This document shows, one piece after another, positions 20,730 through 24,971 of a stretch of 24,971 nucleotides of DNA. Source of the stretch: a virus; IMG/VR virus record IMGVR_UViG_3300049491_001217, positions 1-24,971 of that record; one strand, 5' to 3'. The translations under genes and the position numbers were made by a program. The notes under the pieces are model-generated. The model did no database searches. It had not been told where the DNA came from and was given only the letters and a program-made list of their open reading frames with translations. Each line of letters begins with the position of its first letter. Position 1 is the stretch's first letter.

Positions 20730-21256
20730 TGACAACACTCGAAGCCTTAAATCACATCATCAAAAGGCAGATCAAAATATATACATCTGTGTGTAAGGTG
20801 GTATCTGTAAATATGGATGAACACATCTGCGAATGTGAGCCGCTTAATGGTGGCCCCAACTTCCTTGAAGTGCGCCTCAGGCCAACTGACAATGATGAAG
20901 AGAAAGGTCTGTGGGGCAAGCCTAAAATAGGAGCATGGTGTTTGATTACGCTACTGGAGAATCATGATTGTATGGCCTACATGGTTGCTTGTGATGAATA
21001 TGAAGAGTTGCATGTGAAAGCTGAAAAAATCATCCTGAATGGGGAAGACTGTAGTTTGGTAAAAGGTGAAGAGCTTCAGGAACAGATCAATAAGTTAAAA
21101 GGGACTGTTGATGCGCTGATTACTTCCATAAATAGCTGGACACCAGCAACCGGAGATGGTGGCCTCGCTTTAAAAACAATACTTACATCTGCTTTGGTAG
21201 GCCAAACCACAGGAAATTTTAACAACATACTCAATGAAACAATCAAACACGCATGA
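20729..21256 (+). CDS. baseplate spike/assembly protein (gp45/gpV-like)
   Basis: 175 residues. The N-terminal helix (EALNHIIKRQIKIYTSVCKV) is followed by an OB-fold-like beta region (SVNMDEHICECEPL, LEVRLRPTDN, GAWCLITLLENHDCMAYMVA, then ELHVKAEKIILNG). The C-terminal part has a coiled coil (EELQEQINKLKGTVDALITS). This suits the Mu gp45 / P2 gpV family, whose trimer forms the membrane-piercing spike. Overlaps of 1 bp with the tape measure and 4 bp with the next gene support one baseplate operon. Confidence 0.6.
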   Translation: MTTLEALNHIIKRQIKIYTSVCKVVSVNMDEHICECEPLNGGPNFLEVRLRPTDNDEEKGLWGKPKIGAWCLITLLENHDCMAYMVACDEYEELHVKAEKIILNGEDCSLVKGEELQEQINKLKGTVDALITSINSWTPATGDGGLALKTILTSALVGQTTGNFNNILNETIKHA

Positions 21257-21561
21257 GCGAAGTAAAAGATATACTGCTGGATGACGATGGAGACCTCCTA
21301 ATAAAGGATGGTGACTTGGTGTTCGGTGCAAGCGACCAGCAGCATATCAATGATCTGCTTATTTGCCTGCCTGGCCATATAAGGGAATTCCCATTGGCTG
21401 GAATTGGCATTCAGAAGTATATAGGAGCTCCATTTACATTGGAAATAATAAACGCCTTGCAAAAGAGAATACAGCTTCAGTTGGAGCTGGACGGTTATAA
21501 AGTAAATTCAATCATCATCAACAGTTTCACTGACATTACAATAGATGCAGAGCGGATATAA
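21253..21561 (+). CDS. baseplate wedge protein (Mu gp46 / gp25-like)
   Basis: 102 residues. DILLDDDGDLLIKDGDLVFG is the characteristic start of the gp46-type family (an acidic Asp-Gly repeat before the strand). It continues with QQHINDLLICLPGHIREFPL, IGIQKYIGAP and a helix (LEIINALQKRIQLQLELDG), ending in an ITIDAERI-type strand. It is equivalent to T4 gp25, a small wedge subunit that starts sheath assembly. It overlaps the next gene by 17 bp. Confidence 0.75.
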   Translation: MSEVKDILLDDDGDLLIKDGDLVFGASDQQHINDLLICLPGHIREFPLAGIGIQKYIGAPFTLEIINALQKRIQLQLELDGYKVNSIIINSFTDITIDAERI

Positions 21562-21856
21562 GTATATAGTTGTTGTATATGGCCAGAACATTACTGACAT
21601 AGCTATCCAGGAGTATGGATGCTATGAAGGTATTGCTATCCTGATGGAAGACAACCCTCAGCAGATGGATGCCGGATTTAATAGTGTTACTGATCCTGGC
21701 ACGCAGTTGCTTATACGGAATGCAATTCCTGACCTGAATGGCCGCAATCAGCAAATAGGCAAATATCTATCAACGCTGGGTAGTATAGCTACCAACGTTG
21801 TTGAACAACTCAGCTACATTGAATCTGACTATATAGAAAGGGATTATATATCATGA
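21545..21856 (+). CDS. LysM-like tail protein (gpX-like)
   Basis: 103 residues. The N-terminal part is LysM-like: YKYIVVVYGQNITDIAIQEY, a short helix (EGIAILMEDN), then an acidic spacer and DPGTQLLIRNAIPDL. This follows the LysM pattern of strand, helix, helix, strand. Small LysM proteins such as P2 gpX attach to the spike or hub in contractile tails. The C-terminal 35 residues are acidic and probably disordered or helical. The ATG at 21545 overlaps the preceding gene, and the stop overlaps the next start. Confidence 0.65.
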   Translation: MQSGYKYIVVVYGQNITDIAIQEYGCYEGIAILMEDNPQQMDAGFNSVTDPGTQLLIRNAIPDLNGRNQQIGKYLSTLGSIATNVVEQLSYIESDYIERDYIS

Positions 21857-22371
21857 CATATTTAATTGATTTAATTTTCAGGAGGGACAGAACCTCAAGG
21901 CTAACATCAGTCAATGGAGATGACAATATGGACAGTATTAAAGCTGCCCTGAATGCTTCACAACGATGGGTAAAGTTTAGTTACACCTATCAAGACATCA
22001 TTGATGCAACTATTGAGCAGGATCAGGAATTTTTAAAAATAAAACTTCCTGATTTCCCAGCCGGAACAATAGGACATGGATTAAGGCATCACGTAAAAAC
22101 GGCCTTTGTTCATGAAACTGAAGATCACATGAAATTTGATATACATAAGGACAATTCTGGTGCAACGTGGTTTCCTGACTACCCGAATAAGTCCTTTGAT
22201 TTCAACTTGAATCATACAAGTCTATGGTTTTTGGATGAGCGATATGAACTAAGTATTTCGGCTGACTCAACAGAAATGTATATGCAATTTTCATTAGACA
22301 ATGCCGCATTTATTTCAGATTTAACCGCTGGGCAGATTGATATATACATTTTAATGAGCCGAACATCATGA
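21853..22371 (+). CDS. hypothetical tail protein
   Basis: 172 residues, overlapping its neighbours by 4 bp at both ends (ATGA at 21853-21856 and 22368-22371), so it is part of the baseplate translation unit. It appears beta-rich (RWVKFSYTYQDIIDA, IKLPDFPAGTIGHGLRHHVK, SLWFLDERYELSISADSTEM, QIDIYILMSR). I do not recognise a family. Its place between the gpX-like and gpJ-like genes suggests a small structural part of the baseplate or fibre attachment. Confidence 0.65.
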   Translation: MTYLIDLIFRRDRTSRLTSVNGDDNMDSIKAALNASQRWVKFSYTYQDIIDATIEQDQEFLKIKLPDFPAGTIGHGLRHHVKTAFVHETEDHMKFDIHKDNSGATWFPDYPNKSFDFNLNHTSLWFLDERYELSISADSTEMYMQFSLDNAAFISDLTAGQIDIYILMSRTS

Positions 22372-23171
22372 CCATTGACGAAATAATCACAGACATTGAT
22401 GCAGCTAAGGATGCTGAACCAACGCTCAGCTCTTTGAACAGCCCAAGCAGTCAGGCACGTTATAAGCTGCTCAGGTATATTATAGCCGTATCGCACTATA
22501 CTTTATCGCTGCTTTGGGCTGCTTATAAAGTGGAAGTGGATGCTATTGCCTCAAAATCTGCTTTTGGAACCCGTGATTGGTTCGGTGACCAGGTGCTGGC
22601 ATTTCAGTACGGGGACACCGTAACATTGATTGATTACAAACCGGGCTATGCCGTGCTTGACAAAACCAAGCAGATCGTTAAAAAGGTTTCAGTGGTTGAA
22701 ACCAATGGGGAGGTATTGATTAAAGTGGCTAAAGGCAATGGTGGAGGCACATTAGAGCCGCTTACATCTGGCCAGCAAACTGCTTTAACTTCTTATGTAA
22801 ATAAGATCAAGCCTGCCGGGGTGAAAACCACCATCCTCAGTATTGATGCTGACCAATTGAAGTTTAAACAAACAATTACCTACAATGGTCAACTTGATCT
22901 AGGTGAGTTTAAAATAGCTTTGAAAGCTGCTGTTGAAGCCTATTTAAGCAGTATCAAGTTTGATGGCAAGTTTAATGTGAATAAGTACATTGATGCTTTA
23001 CAGGCCATTACTGGTTTCGTGGACGTTGTAATTGACAACATACAAGCTAAGCCTGACGGCGGCAGCTATTCATATATCATAGGCTCTTATCAGCCTGCAT
23101 CAGGCTATTTTAAAATAGATGGTGCCTTTGAAATCACTGATCCGGCATCAACAACATTCATCCCTGCATGA
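22368..23171 (+). CDS. baseplate wedge protein, gpJ/Mu gp47-like
   Basis: 267 residues, the Bacteroidetes version of the baseplate J family. The N-terminal part has a helical region (SSQARYKLLRYIIAVSHYTL, then LSLLWAAYKVEVDAIASKSA). The middle has beta strands (VTLIDYKPGYAVLDKTKQIV, KKVSVVETNGEVLIKVAKG). The end has KPAGVKTTILSIDADQLKFK and a closing helix (LGEFKIALKAAVEAYLSS). The family makes the wedge ring around the hub. It is shorter than the roughly 350-400 residues of Mu gp47. Confidence 0.7.
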   Translation: MTIDEIITDIDAAKDAEPTLSSLNSPSSQARYKLLRYIIAVSHYTLSLLWAAYKVEVDAIASKSAFGTRDWFGDQVLAFQYGDTVTLIDYKPGYAVLDKTKQIVKKVSVVETNGEVLIKVAKGNGGGTLEPLTSGQQTALTSYVNKIKPAGVKTTILSIDADQLKFKQTITYNGQLDLGEFKIALKAAVEAYLSSIKFDGKFNVNKYIDALQAITGFVDVVIDNIQAKPDGGSYSYIIGSYQPASGYFKIDGAFEITDPASTTFIPA

Positions 23172-23656
23172 TCATCACTTGGAACATAAGAGAATGGATG
23201 CAGCAAATATTGCCGCCACGGCTCAAAGACAAGCCGAAGGCAGAGGCATGGTTTTACATTCATTTGAAGCCCGTTCAAACACTCTTTGAACAGTTGATTG
23301 ATTACCGCACAGAAACCAATAAAAAGCTCAGATACAATAGTCAAACAATTGTACTTGAAAGCCTTTTAAATGACAAGTTTGACCAGGATCAAAGAAGTAT
23401 ATACATAGTCACTGAATCCGACATACTGCCTGAAAACTACCTGTTTCAGGATGGTAGCCCAGAGCCACCACTTTACCTCTTTACTGATGCTGATGATACT
23501 GATGAAGTATGGATATACACCGATGAGGAGTATGAACAAAACTATGATTTTGTGGTGTATCTAAGGGATGATCTGGTGTATGATGCAGCTCAACTTGTTT
23601 CCACAGTGAACTACTACAAATTAGCAGGCAAACTATTTATTATAAATACATATTGA
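23168..23656 (+). CDS. Mu gp48-like / gpI-like tail protein
   Basis: 162 residues, overlapping the gpJ-like gene by 4 bp. The N-terminal helical region (EWMQQILPPRLKDKP, AWFYIHLKPVQTLFEQLIDY) and a middle helix (NSQTIVLESLLNDKFDQDQR) are followed by a C-terminal domain rich in Tyr and Asp (SIYIVTESDILPENYLFQ, PLYLFTDADDTDEVWIYT). Position right after the J protein matches the gp48 or gpI protein that anchors tail fibres to the baseplate. The assignment is mainly by gene order. Confidence 0.6.
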   Translation: MIITWNIREWMQQILPPRLKDKPKAEAWFYIHLKPVQTLFEQLIDYRTETNKKLRYNSQTIVLESLLNDKFDQDQRSIYIVTESDILPENYLFQDGSPEPPLYLFTDADDTDEVWIYTDEEYEQNYDFVVYLRDDLVYDAAQLVSTVNYYKLAGKLFIINTY

Positions 23657-24456
23657 TGAACAAACTTGTTTTAACACATATCGGCGGGCATCCATTGCGG
23701 CTGCAGGATTTAAAGTTTATGCAGGATGCCAATTTTGCGGCTTTTGCTGCCCTTTCAAAGGGTTTTATTCATGGCTCTGAAGAGTCATTTATATTGGGTG
23801 GTTTAGAAACCACACCAGGCAGCGGAGTAGTAAGTTTTTCTGAAGGCTGGATTTCGTACAAAGGGGAACTCATGTACGTGGCCGCTTCGCCTAATGTGTC
23901 CACTGCTGATGATATTGTAATAGCTCCAGTAAGCACCTTTCCCTCTCCCAATCCATTAACTTATAAAGACCTCTCTACAAAGAATGTCAGGGAAGTACGC
24001 ACGGCCATTGTTACCAATCTTGGTTCCTTAACTGAGTATATCAGCTACCCGAAACCCATTGAAAGGCTAATTGGTAATCGGATAAATGATTTGAATGGGA
24101 GCTGGCAGGTGGAAGGAATAGACTTTACGTTAACCAGCAATTGCACGGTAATGCCTGGGTCTGGTTATGGAGATTTGCAAACTGTTAAGTTCAGGAAAAC
24201 ATGGGATGGTTATGTCGAGTTTGTTGGAGGCATTAAAGTGCTTTCAATATCATCTGGGGCAGTTGATTTCTTTACTGTTCCTTCGGGCTATGAGCCACCA
24301 CACGATATAAATGCTTCTCTAATGTGCTATAATTCATCAACAGATGGAATTGCTATACGCGTTCGTGTCAAAAGCGATGGAACGGTTCAACAAGTATGGA
24401 ATGCTGGGTTAGTTAACTTAGCTATTGATTTTTCAGGTTTAAAATATTTATTATAA
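23656..24456 (+). CDS. tail fibre / receptor-binding protein candidate
   Basis: 266 residues from the ATG at 23656; it overlaps the previous stop by 1 bp (TGATG). A TTG at 23653 would add one residue and is unlikely. The N-terminal part (LTHIGGHPLRLQDLKFMQDA) looks like a baseplate-attachment helix found in Bacteroidetes phage fibres. The rest is beta-rich, with segments VSFSEGWISYKGELMYVAAS, YADLSTK-like turns, and a C-terminal domain containing GDLQTVKFRKTWDGYVEFVG and DGTVQQVWNAG. No DGR-like cassette was seen in this gene. It ends one base into the endolysin start. Confidence 0.6.
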   Translation: MNKLVLTHIGGHPLRLQDLKFMQDANFAAFAALSKGFIHGSEESFILGGLETTPGSGVVSFSEGWISYKGELMYVAASPNVSTADDIVIAPVSTFPSPNPLTYKDLSTKNVREVRTAIVTNLGSLTEYISYPKPIERLIGNRINDLNGSWQVEGIDFTLTSNCTVMPGSGYGDLQTVKFRKTWDGYVEFVGGIKVLSISSGAVDFFTVPSGYEPPHDINASLMCYNSSTDGIAIRVRVKSDGTVQQVWNAGLVNLAIDFSGLKYLL

Positions 24457-24971
24457 TGATTCCAATAGAATTTATTAAAAAGTACATCCCACATGCCCGC
24501 ATTGTGGAAGCACAGACAGGTATGTCAGCAATCGCTCAACTTGCCTCGTCAGCGGTTGAAACGGGATGGGGTAAAACTGTTGTCGGCAATATGATGTTTG
24601 GAGTAAAAGACACTGATGGTGTCAATGGCAACGAGCAACTTCTTCCTACAACTGAATACCTAACCACACCCAATGCCAGATTTCCTGCTATATATAAGAT
24701 AACACAGGTTGGTAAGAAACTCTGGAAATACTATGTAGCTGATTATTTTAGGAAGTACAATAGCCCAGCAGATAGTTTTATGGACTACGCCAAAACAATT
24801 AAGATCGCTCCACATTGGTCAGCTGCTTGGAAGGTGCGACATGACTACAAGTTGTTTTTTATTGAGCTTCAGAAGGGGCCAAAGAAGTACGCCACAGCAT
24901 CCAATTATGATAAGCTTTGCATAGAGGTAGGCGATACAATTTCAAGGTTAATTAAGGCAAATAACCTGTAG
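24456..24971 (+). CDS. endolysin, GH73 glucosaminidase-like
   Basis: 171 residues, complete, ending at the last base of the window. The N-terminal part shows the GH73 pattern: IAQLASSAVETGWGKTVVGN with catalytic Glu35 in ETGWGK, then MMFGVKDTDGVNG. It continues with a YFRKYNSPADSFMDYAKTI segment typical of the FlgJ-like glucosaminidase fold. It would cut the peptidoglycan sugar backbone at lysis, or act locally during entry. No signal peptide is present, so release would need a holin such as the small membrane proteins near 14.2-14.6 kb. It overlaps the fibre gene by 1 bp. Confidence 0.8.
   Translation: MIPIEFIKKYIPHARIVEAQTGMSAIAQLASSAVETGWGKTVVGNMMFGVKDTDGVNGNEQLLPTTEYLTTPNARFPAIYKITQVGKKLWKYYVADYFRKYNSPADSFMDYAKTIKIAPHWSAAWKVRHDYKLFFIELQKGPKKYATASNYDKLCIEVGDTISRLIKANNL

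Noticed and set aside
1-24971. CRISPR array
   Set aside because: No set of regularly spaced short repeats with unique spacers was found; the repeats seen are a pair, a triplet of coding cassettes and two fibre modules.

Overview
The window is about 25 kb of a Mu-like (transposable, contractile-tailed) phage or prophage of a Bacteroidetes host. The Mu relationship rests on a Gam-type protein and a GemA-type protein on the left. To their right lie a DUF935 portal, a MuF minor head protein, a gpG-type virion morphogenesis protein, a protease-scaffold gene and a full contractile tail and baseplate set. The Bacteroidetes assignment rests on Bacteroidetes-type protein families (DUF6046-like, and a small variable protein with YYPWF and VGSRL motifs), A-rich leaders without strong Shine-Dalgarno sequences, and TAnnTTTG-type promoter boxes. 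No transposase, repressor or phage end is in the window, so those lie outside it or are absent.

Layout. (1) 1-3644, + strand: early region with the 3' part of gam, an unknown gene, two paralogous variable-protein genes, a broken third copy of their variable cassette, gemA, several small unknown genes and a small HTH-like regulator. (2) 3655-5483, + strand: fibre-related genes (one collagen-like), a 48-residue ORF and a lipoprotein. (3) 11793 back to 5480, - strand: packaging and portal module (small and large terminase, a dam methylase remnant, gp36-like, portal, MuF with a C-terminal nuclease-like domain, gpG-like, gp37-like). (4) 11794-11963: divergent control region with direct repeats and a hairpin. 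(5) 11964-24971, + strand: protease/scaffold, major capsid, two small membrane proteins, a LEM/SAP-like protein, an initiator-type tRNA-Met, sheath, tube, a tail chaperone with a -1 frameshift site, DUF6046-like, hub, tape measure, baseplate, fibre and GH73 endolysin.

The most striking signal is at 1142-1760. Two adjacent genes carry 35-bp cassettes flanked by perfectly conserved 19-bp and 16-bp blocks. The 14 differences between the cassettes fall only at codon positions 1 and 2, and each can be explained by an adenine in a shared template rich in AAC, AAT, TAC and GAC codons. A third, truncated copy just downstream has A at 6 of 8 alignable variable sites and matches all 11 invariant sites. 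This is the signature of a diversity-generating retroelement (DGR) acting on small proteins in the early region rather than on a tail fibre. No reverse transcriptase and no full template is visible here.

Other notable points: an initiator-like tRNA inside the structural operon, a canonical AAAAAAC frameshift site inside a G-tract/C-tract stem, a toxin-like nuclease fused to a virion head protein, and a possible small RNA at the gpG/MuF junction.
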